This document shows, one piece after another, positions 8,424 through 16,634 of a stretch of 64,000 nucleotides of DNA. The DNA is from Thioclava sp. SK-1. GTDB taxonomy: Bacteria > Pseudomonadota > Alphaproteobacteria > Rhodobacterales > Rhodobacteraceae. Within the stretch, counting starts at the first letter, position 1, and each line of letters starts with the position of its first letter. The stretch is from NCBI RefSeq assembly GCF_001705665.1, contig NZ_MDHA01000058.1:1-64000 (forward strand). The letters are read 5' to 3'. Both the position numbers and the translations under genes were made by a program. The notes beneath the pieces were generated by a model, which was given only the letters and a program-made list of their open reading frames with translations, did no database searches and had not been told where the DNA came from.

Positions 8424-9101
8424 ATGGTTTATGTTTCAAGGATGATCGCATTGGCCACTGCGCTTGTAGTGCCCACAATGGTTTGGGCGCATGGGGACGT
8501 TGCGCCACAGGCCGTCAACACTGACGCATTGCCTGATGTGGGCGAGGAATGGTTGACCGAAAACCCCTACCGCGCCGAAGCCATCGGTGAAGATGCCTGG
8601 CGTGAGGCCGTGCAGATCGGTGACAGCGGGTATAACCAGAACTGTGCGCGGTGCCATGGGCTTGGCGCGGTATCGGGCGGCCTGGCACCCGATCTGCGCT
8701 ATCTTGAAGCCGAAGAATACGGCGATGAATGGTATGCTGAACGGTTTCAGTTCGGGATGACACAGAACGGCATTACCAAGATGCCAGCCTTTGGCGAGGT
8801 TCTGGGCCAAAAGGCCGCTTGGGCAATCCGCACCTATATTGAAACCCGGCCCGATGATGGTGCGCTTGATGACTATATGGCGGATCTGGTGGTGCTGCGC
8901 GATACGATGTTGGATGGTTCCGCCGATGCGGCACAGGCCGAAGCCAAACTGACCGAGATTGCGGGCAATATCGAAACCGCGTCTGGTGCGCCCATCGCGG
9001 ACAGTGCCGTGTCCCGCGCCGCGCGTGTGCTTCAAAAAGACCCGACGCATTTGAAACAGGCAGCCGAGACTTTGACGATCGGCCTGTCGGCGGCGCATTG
9101 A
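8424..9101 (+). CDS. pedF: Cytochrome c-550 PedF, electron acceptor of the quinoprotein dehydrogenase
   Basis: A 225-residue periplasmic monoheme cytochrome c. The signal peptide ends near VWA-HG. The mature start HGDVAPQAVNTDALPDVG and the heme region YNQNCARCHGL (Cys74, Cys77, His78) match PedF of Pseudomonas-type PQQ ethanol oxidation. The likely axial Met is Met120 (TKMPAFG), followed by the QKAAWAIRTYIETR helix. It should take electrons from the PQQ dehydrogenase at 1.6-3.4 kb and pass them to a terminal oxidase. RBS GGGAGGATC before ATG 8424. The stop overlaps the start of the next gene (TGATG). Confidence 0.9.
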   Translation: MVYVSRMIALATALVVPTMVWAHGDVAPQAVNTDALPDVGEEWLTENPYRAEAIGEDAWREAVQIGDSGYNQNCARCHGLGAVSGGLAPDLRYLEAEEYGDEWYAERFQFGMTQNGITKMPAFGEVLGQKAAWAIRTYIETRPDDGALDDYMADLVVLRDTMLDGSADAAQAEAKLTEIAGNIETASGAPIADSAVSRAARVLQKDPTHLKQAAETLTIGLSAAH

Positions 9102-9991
9102 TGCGCGCGCTATGTTATGCACTGGTTTGGGGCGGGTTGCTGATGCAGCCCGCCTTTGCCGCATGTGAGGGGGTTGCCCCTGAGCAAAAGTTGCAAAATA
9201 CCTTTGCGCAGGACATTGGCCGCGGGCTGGATAAAATCATCGAAGACGGCTGGATCGAGGTCGCGCTGTATGATGATTTCGCACCATGGTCGTCGATACA
9301 GGATGGGCAGGCTGTGGGCGTTGATGTGGATATCGCCCATCTGATCGGTGATACGCTGGGGGTCGACACGCGCATCCGTCTGGTGGCAGCGGGCGAAAAC
9401 CTGGACGCGGATCTGCGCAATTACATCTGGAAAGGCGCGGTGGTGAATGGGCGTGTGTCTGATGTGATGCTGCATGTGCCCTATGATGTCAGCTATGCTT
9501 GCCGATTTGATCAGGTGGTTTTCACTGGGCTATATGCGCAAGAGCATCTGGCAATCGCCTATGATCTTACGCACTATCCCGACGCGGATGAAAAGCCGAC
9601 GCCGGCCTATTTCCGCTTTGATACGGTCGGGGTTGAAAATGACTCCATTTCCGATTTCTACCTGACCTCTTTTGGGAAGGGCGCGGCCTCTGGCGGTGTG
9701 CGCCGCTTTCGCACCACGACCCTTGCCGTGGATGCCATGACCGCACATGAAGTTATGGCCGTCATGGGACCGCGTGCCGAGCTGGAGGCGGCAATGAAGC
9801 AGGGACAATCCCTGCATCAACCACCCATGCCCGGTTTGGCCAAATCCAATTGGACCCTGGGCGCGGCGCTGTCATTCCAGCACAGGCCACTATCCTATGC
9901 GGTAGAGGATGCACTTTTCCAGGCGGTGCAAGATGGGCGGATCAAAGCCATCTTCGCCCAACATGGGCTTAGCTATGATGCGCCGCAGTAA
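9101..9991 (+). CDS. MoxJ/XoxJ-like quinoprotein-associated periplasmic binding protein
   Basis: A 296-residue protein with a signal peptide (residues 1-21, AFA-AC) and a family 3 solute-binding fold. The segment EVALYDDFAPWSSIQDGQAVGVDVDIAHLIGDTLG is typical of the type II binding core. Proteins of this type (MxaJ/XoxJ) sit with PQQ dehydrogenases and are thought to help assembly or activation rather than transport. ATG at 9101 shares one base with the pedF stop, so the two are coupled. Three cysteines (Cys22, Cys in VSYACRF) may form a disulfide. There is no dedicated import permease nearby. Confidence 0.83.
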   Translation: MRALCYALVWGGLLMQPAFAACEGVAPEQKLQNTFAQDIGRGLDKIIEDGWIEVALYDDFAPWSSIQDGQAVGVDVDIAHLIGDTLGVDTRIRLVAAGENLDADLRNYIWKGAVVNGRVSDVMLHVPYDVSYACRFDQVVFTGLYAQEHLAIAYDLTHYPDADEKPTPAYFRFDTVGVENDSISDFYLTSFGKGAASGGVRRFRTTTLAVDAMTAHEVMAVMGPRAELEAAMKQGQSLHQPPMPGLAKSNWTLGAALSFQHRPLSYAVEDALFQAVQDGRIKAIFAQHGLSYDAPQ

Positions 9992-9998
9992 CTGCATG

Positions 9999-10025
9999 AA
10001 CTACGGCCTATAACGGGCCGTAGTT
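9999..10025. terminator. Bidirectional hairpin between convergent genes
   Basis: A perfect 10-bp stem (AACTACGGCC / GGCCGTAGTT) with a 7-base loop lies between the MoxJ-like gene and apbE and includes the last codons of apbE. There is no long T tract, so it may act as a weak terminator or as 3'-end protection. Confidence 0.6.
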
Positions 10026-10871
10026 GCCATCAAAATCTACCAACGTAACTTCGGAAATATCAAGCAAACGCGCCGCCTTCGCGATTTGGGGCCGTGTCAT
10101 CAGCACAAAACCCGTTGAGGCTGCATCGGCCAGCGCTGCCGATTTTGCCCGAACAGTTACCGTTGACCATCGCGGTGCCTCACCATGCGGCCCGATGATA
10201 TGGCTGCCCCCCGCCAGCACCATCGCAGAAGGTGAAGACGAGGCCACAGCCTCCCCTCCACGCAACGACACTGCGGCGACACGGCCGGCCATAGGATCTT
10301 CGATGCCCAACCGATAACTGCCACCGATTGCAGCATATTCCCCCATATTCACCAAAACCTGAGCAAGCCCTTCATGTTCCAACAATGCCCGCACCTGATC
10401 TGTGGCATAGCCCTGAACGACACCGTTCAATGTCAACGCCTGCCCCGGTTGCAATCGAATATCGTGCATCATTACAACATGTTGAAAGCCGACACTTTGG
10501 CGTGCCTTTATGCCAGGGCGACCACGCGACAGGCTCATCCAGACCGGCTGCACAGTAGGATCAAACCGGCCATCAGTCGCCCAATAGACCTCAAGACACA
10601 GCGCTAGAACCTCACGCAATCGGTCAGAGCCCGGCCCGACACCATGCGCATTTAAACGTGTCAGCTCGGATGGACGATACAGTGAAAAACATTGTTCTAT
10701 TTCAGACAATTCAGTGCGTAATCGGCCCATGATCTGTTCTGACGCGCGCCCACCATCAACGGAAAGCGATACTTCTGCGCCAAAGGCCCGGCCAGACCAT
10801 TCATAAGCCTGCGCCCGATGTCCAACGAAGCTGGCGGCCGCAGCCACCTGTAAGAAACGCCTGCGTTTCAT
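10008..10871 (-). CDS. apbE: ApbE-type FAD:protein FMN transferase
   Basis: A 287-residue flavin transferase that attaches FMN covalently to Ser/Thr of partner flavoproteins in the periplasm. The N-terminus MKRRRFLQVAAAASFVG looks like a Tat-type signal. Family marks are FSLYRPSELTRLNAHG, DGRFDPTVQPV, LNGVVQGYATDQV, LVNMGEYAAIGG and the metal-binding C-terminal part ALADAASTGFVLM. Its ATG overlaps the stop of the NosR-like gene by four bases, so the two are co-translated. The pairing mirrors NosR with NosX, where ApbE/NosX flavinylates NosR. The natural substrate here is therefore the FMN-binding domain of the upstream protein. Confidence 0.9.
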   Translation of the reverse strand: MKRRRFLQVAAAASFVGHRAQAYEWSGRAFGAEVSLSVDGGRASEQIMGRLRTELSEIEQCFSLYRPSELTRLNAHGVGPGSDRLREVLALCLEVYWATDGRFDPTVQPVWMSLSRGRPGIKARQSVGFQHVVMMHDIRLQPGQALTLNGVVQGYATDQVRALLEHEGLAQVLVNMGEYAAIGGSYRLGIEDPMAGRVAAVSLRGGEAVASSSPSAMVLAGGSHIIGPHGEAPRWSTVTVRAKSAALADAASTGFVLMTRPQIAKAARLLDISEVTLVDFDGNYGPL

Positions 10872-12952
10872 TGTTCAACCAAAGCCTCCCCTCCTTGGTT
10901 TGTCATCTTTTCAAGCCGCTTACGCGCGATAATTAAGGGAACACATTTACTGTCACTGTCATGGATCGTCACACAGTCGAGGCATTGAAAACATTCGCTA
11001 TAGCGGATCTTGCCAGAGTTTTCGATCGCGTCATAGTGACATTTCACGCGACACAGCTGACATGGGCTGCCGCATTCCGCGCGGCGCGGGATCCAACGGC
11101 GAAACCGCAGAAATCCGCCTACACGCATTGCCGCACCCAAAGGACATAGCGATCTGCAAAACCCTTTAAACCAGACCATCGATACCATTATCCAGGCTCC
11201 GGCCCAGATTGCATAGGGCCACGGGCGGGCGAAATGCATCGTAATGGCAGTTTTGAATGGTTCTACCTCGACCACCATTTCAGTGTGTGTGGGCCAAAAC
11301 ACGGTCGTTAGCACCAAACCAACAAGCGCAATCGGCCCGGTCCACAACATTGCACGCGCAACAGACCGCGGCGGCCGGATCTGAGGAAGATGCAATAACC
11401 TACCGATATGATGCGAAAATTCTTGTAGCGCACCAAAGGGGCATAACCAGCCGCAAAAAAATCCACGCCCCCATAACACAAAGCCGACAAATGTTGCTGC
11501 CCAAATCAACAATGAGAACGGATCATACAGCAGCACTGACAGGCTCCCGCCACCAATCGCAGCATTGACCACCGCAAGCGGCGTGACGACGGACAGCTGG
11601 CCCTGCCCCCAAAAGCCGATAAAACCGGTCATAATGGCTAGAAGCCCAAACCGGACATAGGGAAACAGTCGCAGCGCCGCCAATCGGCTTTGTTGCGCCA
11701 AGCAAAGGAACAGCACGGCCAAGAACCCGATCAATAGCCATAAATCCATCTGACGATTATGTACTGCCTCCATAAAAGGAGACAACTTTTCAACACCTTG
11801 CGGGAAAATGTAAAACCTCTCAGGCATGATGATCTGGGTGGAAAAATCAACCTCATGTGTTTCAGGCTGGAACATGCCGTGGCTGCGCTGCGCATGCGCA
11901 GTCATGGTCCATTCCCGTGTAGGATCAAAGCCAAGCCGGCGGTCCAAACGCACCACCATATGTGTTGCATCATGCAATTTAGCAGGCAAATTCTCTTTCA
12001 AGTTCGGTAAGATATCGGCGTCTCTTAATGCCAGCGGCAAAGCATCTTGCTGTGCCGAAATCCGATCAGGCGTCGTGTTACGCACAAACTCATCAGAAAC
12101 TAGGCCATGGTGCCCTGCCTCAATCAACAATATCAGTTCATCATCAGGCGCGCGTTGGCGCACAGCGGCAACCTCTGCCAAGGTTTCCGCGGCCAGAACC
12201 GCATTGGCAACTGCGGGCGGACCCATGTCTATGACATACAGATCCAAGAACAAGTCATTGGGATCAAAAGAATAATCACCATCATCTGCCCACAAGGTTC
12301 CAGCAAATTCTTGATCAACCTCGCCAAAGCTGGCCGTAATCCGCCCGACCAACCCTTGAGCAATCAGATCATCCCATGACAACGGCTCGTTGTAGGAAAG
12401 TTTTGGCTGGGGCGGTGGTCCGGCACTGACACCCTGCATTTTTTCGCGCGCGACTTGCAACGTGGCCGCAAGAATGGATTCATGGGCAATCCGAACCGAG
12501 GCCGTAGCCTTTGTAACCCCGTCCAAGAACACCAGATCCGAGCCGCTGCTGCTGGCACCGTAAGGAGTGCCGATCACCAGCTGTTCGGAGATTGAATGCC
12601 CCTGATATTGCGATAAAAAATCACGCAGAGGAGCCTCACCGAGACCGGATACAAAGATCGGCTCATTATGCGACACAAGTTGTGTGTTGATAAACCGCCC
12701 ATCCAAATCCAGCATAACCAAGATATCGATCGGCTTACCTGAAAACCCAGGAAGCGGCGCCAAGGGGCCAGTTTGAAAGACAAACCCTGCCTCGCCGCCG
12801 CCGGAGTTCAGCAAGGACCATACCCCGTCTGGTGAAATTTGCTCCCCTAAAGCATAGGGCGCCGTGATGCGTTCTTGCAGCGCATCATGCGTCAGCGGGG
12901 CTGCAAACAGCCGCGTCGCGAAAAGCAAAAAAAGGCAAATAAGCTGTTTCAT
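10868..12952 (-). CDS. NosR/NirI-like FMN-binding polyferredoxin membrane protein
   Basis: A 694-residue protein with the full NosR architecture. A signal peptide (1-18) is followed by a periplasmic FMN-binding domain with the flavinylation motif DGVTKATAS (residues 144-152; Ser152 is the expected acceptor). About five or six membrane segments start near residue 400. Two cytoplasmic Cys motifs (CGWLCPFGALQE and CRSLCPLGA) follow, then two [4Fe-4S] sites, CGSPCQLCRVKC and CFQCLDC..SKC. In denitrifiers NosR feeds electrons to N2O reductase, but no nosZ, nosD or nosL is seen here. It overlaps apbE by ATGA. It starts 47 bp after pgm, with a perfect inverted repeat over the ATG and no good RBS. 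The partner is unknown. Confidence 0.88.
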   Translation of the reverse strand: MKQLICLFLLFATRLFAAPLTHDALQERITAPYALGEQISPDGVWSLLNSGGGEAGFVFQTGPLAPLPGFSGKPIDILVMLDLDGRFINTQLVSHNEPIFVSGLGEAPLRDFLSQYQGHSISEQLVIGTPYGASSSGSDLVFLDGVTKATASVRIAHESILAATLQVAREKMQGVSAGPPPQPKLSYNEPLSWDDLIAQGLVGRITASFGEVDQEFAGTLWADDGDYSFDPNDLFLDLYVIDMGPPAVANAVLAAETLAEVAAVRQRAPDDELILLIEAGHHGLVSDEFVRNTTPDRISAQQDALPLALRDADILPNLKENLPAKLHDATHMVVRLDRRLGFDPTREWTMTAHAQRSHGMFQPETHEVDFSTQIIMPERFYIFPQGVEKLSPFMEAVHNRQMDLWLLIGFLAVLFLCLAQQSRLAALRLFPYVRFGLLAIMTGFIGFWGQGQLSVVTPLAVVNAAIGGGSLSVLLYDPFSLLIWAATFVGFVLWGRGFFCGWLCPFGALQEFSHHIGRLLHLPQIRPPRSVARAMLWTGPIALVGLVLTTVFWPTHTEMVVEVEPFKTAITMHFARPWPYAIWAGAWIMVSMVWFKGFCRSLCPLGAAMRVGGFLRFRRWIPRRAECGSPCQLCRVKCHYDAIENSGKIRYSECFQCLDCVTIHDSDSKCVPLIIARKRLEKMTNQGGEALVEQ

Positions 12953-12980
12953 CGGGCAAGCGTATCGTGCCCGATGAAAC
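12946..12980. repeat. Perfect 13-bp inverted repeat over the start codon of the NosR-like gene
   Basis: GTTTCATCGGGCA (12946-12958) and TGCCCGATGAAAC (12968-12980) form a perfect 13-bp inverted repeat with a 9-base spacer. In minus-strand RNA the hairpin would bury the ATG of the NosR-like gene. It lies in the 47-bp gap after pgm. No T tract follows, so a simple terminator is less likely than an operator or a translation-blocking structure. Confidence 0.7.
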
Positions 12981-12999
12981 GCGCTATTGCACCAAGGTC

Positions 13000-14625
13000 T
13001 TAGGTGATCACATCAGGTTTGGCGCGCCCTGTTGTGGCTGTAATCCCGACAATTTCTTCTGTGGCCGCGATGATCGGACCCAATGCCTCTTGCGGGTCTT
13101 CGGTCAGGCCATCGGGGCCGGGCACATAGCGTTCCAGATAGACGCGCAGCGTTGCGCCCTCGGTGCCAGTCCCCGACAAACGCAGCACAACTCGCGATCC
13201 GCCGGAAAACAAAATTCTGAAGCCCTGACCTGAAGAAACGGATCCATCCACAGGATCTGTATAAGAAAATTCATCTGCGTTTGAGACGATCAAGCCGCAG
13301 ACCTCACGGCCAGGCAGTTCTTTCAATCGGTCGCGCAAATCGGCCAGCATACCTTCTGCCTGTTCCGTCGGCAGCGCCTCATAATCATGGCGCGAGTAAT
13401 AATTGCGGCCAAAACGCGCAAAATGATCTGCAAGGATTTCGCTGACCGTTTGCCCACGTTTCGCGATGATATTCAGCCACATCAAAACGGCCCAAAGCCC
13501 GTCCTTTTCACGCACATGATCGGAGCCTGTGCCAAAGCTTTCCTCGCCACATAACGAGACACGTCCAGCATCCATTAAATTGCCAAAGAATTTCCACCCT
13601 GTAGGCGTTTCAAAGCAATCCACCCCCAGTGCCTCGGCCACGCGGTCCACCGCAGCCGATGTCGGCATCGACCGTGCAACGCCTTTCAGCCCCTGCGCAT
13701 AAGCAGGCACCAATTGTGCATTGGCCGCGATGACCGCAAGGCTGTCGGATGGGGACACATAGGTGCCTGCCCCCAAGATCATATTCCGATCGCCATCCCC
13801 ATCGGAAGCTGCACCAAAAGCAGGTGCATTCGTGCCCATCAGCTCATCCATCAGCTCATGCGCCCATGTTGGATTGGGATCGGGATGCATACCGCCAAAA
13901 TCAGGCAATGGCACTGCATGGGTCACAGTGCCCTTATCCGCCCCCAAGCGATTTTCAAAAATTTCAACGGCATAGGGACCGGTGATGGCGCACATAGAAT
14001 CCATCCGCATCTTGAAACCATTTGCAAACATGGCCTTCAACGCGTCGAAATCAAAAATGCCTTCCATCATATCGGCATAGGCTGAAACCGGGTCGATGAC
14101 TTCAACCGTCATGCCGCCCAGATCGACCTCACCCAATTCATCCAGATTAACATCATCGACATCCATCTTTTTGTATTCACTGATGGTTTCGGTGATTTCA
14201 TAGATCTTTGATGTGATGGATTCTGGTGCGGGCCCACCATTTTCAGCATTGTATTTAACGCCGAAGTCTTCCTCAATTCCGCCCGGGTTATGAGAGGCGG
14301 ACAAGATGATGCCACCATCGGTTTTACGAACCCGGATCAGGTTGGACGCAGCCGGCGTTGACAGCCATGCGTTCCGGCCAACAATCACCCGCGCGGCCCC
14401 GTTGGCGGCGGCCATTTTCAAAATCGTCTGTGACGCTTCCTGGCCAAAAAAACGGCCATCGCCGCCAAGAACCAGTGTTTTACCACCCACGCCGCCAACG
14501 GCGTCAAATGTGGCTTGAATGAAATTTTCAAGGAAATGTTCCTGCATGAAGACCTTTGTCTTCTTGCGCAGCCCCGATGTTCCGGGCTTTTGTCCCGCGA
14601 ACGGTGCGGTCTGATGAACGGTCAT
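13000..14625 (-). CDS. pgm: Phosphoglucomutase (alpha-D-glucose phosphate-specific)
   Basis: A 541-residue enzyme that interconverts glucose-1-phosphate and glucose-6-phosphate. Marks are GTSGLRKKTKVF near the N-terminus, the active phosphoserine loop ILSASHNPGG, the metal-binding loop SDGDGDRNM, the sugar-binding GEESFGTGSDH and the phosphate-binding RLSGTGTEGATLR. ATG 14625 is preceded by AGGAG at good spacing; the frame is open further upstream into glgX but that is a shadow. It is the last gene of the glycogen operon, two bases after glgX, and links glycogen to glycolysis and the Entner-Doudoroff route. Confidence 0.97.
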   Translation of the reverse strand: MTVHQTAPFAGQKPGTSGLRKKTKVFMQEHFLENFIQATFDAVGGVGGKTLVLGGDGRFFGQEASQTILKMAAANGAARVIVGRNAWLSTPAASNLIRVRKTDGGIILSASHNPGGIEEDFGVKYNAENGGPAPESITSKIYEITETISEYKKMDVDDVNLDELGEVDLGGMTVEVIDPVSAYADMMEGIFDFDALKAMFANGFKMRMDSMCAITGPYAVEIFENRLGADKGTVTHAVPLPDFGGMHPDPNPTWAHELMDELMGTNAPAFGAASDGDGDRNMILGAGTYVSPSDSLAVIAANAQLVPAYAQGLKGVARSMPTSAAVDRVAEALGVDCFETPTGWKFFGNLMDAGRVSLCGEESFGTGSDHVREKDGLWAVLMWLNIIAKRGQTVSEILADHFARFGRNYYSRHDYEALPTEQAEGMLADLRDRLKELPGREVCGLIVSNADEFSYTDPVDGSVSSGQGFRILFSGGSRVVLRLSGTGTEGATLRVYLERYVPGPDGLTEDPQEALGPIIAATEEIVGITATTGRAKPDVIT

Positions 14626-14627
14626 AG

Positions 14628-16634
14628 TCACTCCTGCTGGACTGTGGGTCGTGTAAAGAGTTGAACGGATTGCGCCGAGACGCAAGTCATTGACGAAAAA
14701 TGATCTTCTTCTGGCTTCATTGGAAGGGCGGAATCCAGCGCATGGATCCAAAACCCTTTGGGCAATTGCACCTCTATCGTATCGCCTGCGTTGAAAATGG
14801 CAAAGAAAGCTTCATGGCCGGCAAGCCCGCTTGTGCCTTCTGCTGCACCGCGAATTTCAGCGCATAGGCAAAGCGCGCCGTGATCATTCCAATCTTGCGC
14901 GCTTAGCTCTGCACCACTTGGACCGCGCCAGATCAGATCACGCTGACCATCCTGCCAACGTGTTTTCGCATGTAAAAACAAGGCTTGACGCAACACAGGA
15001 TGGGCGTTGCGCAGCGCGATCAGCCGGGCGACAAAGTCGATCATGGTCTGATCTGCCTCAGGCCAATTCAGCCAGCCAATGTCGTTATCCTGACAATAGG
15101 CATTGTTATTTCCACCTTGAGAATTTCCAAATTCATCGCCGCCCAAAATCATCGGCACACCTTGGCTTAACAACAGGCTGCTCATTAAGGCCCGCTTGCG
15201 TGCGCCACGCTCTTCGTCGGTTCTCAGGGCTTGCGAATAGTTTGCATTATGGCCATCCCGGTTGGATTCTCCATTCGCCTCATTCCGTTTTTCATTATAT
15301 GAAACAAGGTCATGCAGGGTAAAACCGTCATGTGCTGTTAGGAAATTCAGCGATGACGTCGAGGGCCGGCCGGAATGATCAAACGTATCAGCAGAGCCAG
15401 CCAAGCAACGCGCCAGTTCAGGCCGCTGTCCGTGATCCTTCCGCCAAAATCTACGCATTGAATCGCGATATCGATCATTCCATTCCCGGAATGGATGCGG
15501 AAAACCGCCCAAAAAATACCCCCCCGGACCGATGTCCCAGGGCTCTGCAATCAGCTTCACGCCGCATAGCACCGGATCTTGACGTATCGCGTTCAAGAAA
15601 CTGCTGTCATGTTCGACATGTCCGCGTCGCCCCCGTGCCAAGGTCGACGCCAGATCAAAGCGGAACCCATCCACCCCCATCTGCGTAACCCAATACCGCA
15701 GACAATCCAGCACCAAACGCAGTCCAAACGGGTGTGAGACATTCAGCGTGTTGCCTGTGCCCGTGTCATTTACATAGGTGCGACCATTTTCCGACAAACG
15801 ATAATAGGCCGCATTGTCTATCCCCTTCATCGACAACATTGGACCCGCCCCGTCACCTTCACCGGTATGGTTAAACACAACGTCCAGGATGACTTCGATT
15901 CCGGCGCCATGAAAGCGGCGCACCATTGCCTGAAATTCATCCGGAGTGCCATAGCGCGGATCTGGTGCGAAATTGGCAATTGGTTGGTAACCCCAATAGT
16001 TTACGCGATCTTTTTCAACCAAAAAACGATCGTCTATGAAACTGCAACAGGGCAAAAGCTCTATCGCGGTGACGCCCAGTTTTTGCAGATGGTCCAAAAT
16101 CGCATCACTGGCAGCCCCGGCAAACCTGCCGCGTTCATCATCGCTCACGCCCGGATGTCGCTGGCTGATCCCCTTTACATGTGCCTCATAAATGACGGTC
16201 TGGGACCAGCTGTGATCAGGGCGGTCCCATATCTGATGTGAGGTTTCGCGCACGACACTATGCGGCACATGCTGACGACTGTCACGCCGATCCGGCCGCG
16301 AAACGCCGCCCTGCATCGCCTTATGCCAACGCAGCACTGAGTTGATTTCACGCGCATATGGATCGATGAGCAATTTTTGCGTATTGAAACGGTGGCCGAT
16401 CTCTGGCGCCCAGGGTCCGTGCACCCGATACCCGTATTGCGCACCTACAGTCAGTCCTGGCATGAACCCGCTCCACACATCGCCTTCCCTTGATGGCAGC
16501 GTGAAACGTTCTTCTTTTCCGTTGGTTAGAAGGCAAAGCTCAACCTTCTCCGCATGGGCAGAAAACAGCGCGAAATTTACCCCATCGCCTCGTGGCGTCG
16601 CCCCCAGATGCGTTGGATCTCCGGGTTTAAGCAT
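14628..16634 (-). CDS. glgX: Glycogen debranching enzyme GlgX
   Basis: A 668-residue GH13 isoamylase-type debranching enzyme that cleaves alpha-1,6 branches left after phosphorylase. An N-terminal CBM48-like domain (PGDPTHLGATPRGDGVNFALFSAHAEKVELCL) is followed by the (beta/alpha)8 barrel with VILDVVFNHTGEG, DGFRFDLAS (nucleophile Asp), LIAEPWD (acid/base Glu) and FLTAHDGFTLHDLVSYN. The start chosen is ATG 16634, with GAGGA just upstream, overlapping the end of glgA by eight bases; 12 further codons are open upstream. The overlap indicates translational coupling in the glg operon. Confidence 0.95.
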   Translation of the reverse strand: MLKPGDPTHLGATPRGDGVNFALFSAHAEKVELCLLTNGKEERFTLPSREGDVWSGFMPGLTVGAQYGYRVHGPWAPEIGHRFNTQKLLIDPYAREINSVLRWHKAMQGGVSRPDRRDSRQHVPHSVVRETSHQIWDRPDHSWSQTVIYEAHVKGISQRHPGVSDDERGRFAGAASDAILDHLQKLGVTAIELLPCCSFIDDRFLVEKDRVNYWGYQPIANFAPDPRYGTPDEFQAMVRRFHGAGIEVILDVVFNHTGEGDGAGPMLSMKGIDNAAYYRLSENGRTYVNDTGTGNTLNVSHPFGLRLVLDCLRYWVTQMGVDGFRFDLASTLARGRRGHVEHDSSFLNAIRQDPVLCGVKLIAEPWDIGPGGYFLGGFPHPFREWNDRYRDSMRRFWRKDHGQRPELARCLAGSADTFDHSGRPSTSSLNFLTAHDGFTLHDLVSYNEKRNEANGESNRDGHNANYSQALRTDEERGARKRALMSSLLLSQGVPMILGGDEFGNSQGGNNNAYCQDNDIGWLNWPEADQTMIDFVARLIALRNAHPVLRQALFLHAKTRWQDGQRDLIWRGPSGAELSAQDWNDHGALCLCAEIRGAAEGTSGLAGHEAFFAIFNAGDTIEVQLPKGFWIHALDSALPMKPEEDHFSSMTCVSAQSVQLFTRPTVQQE

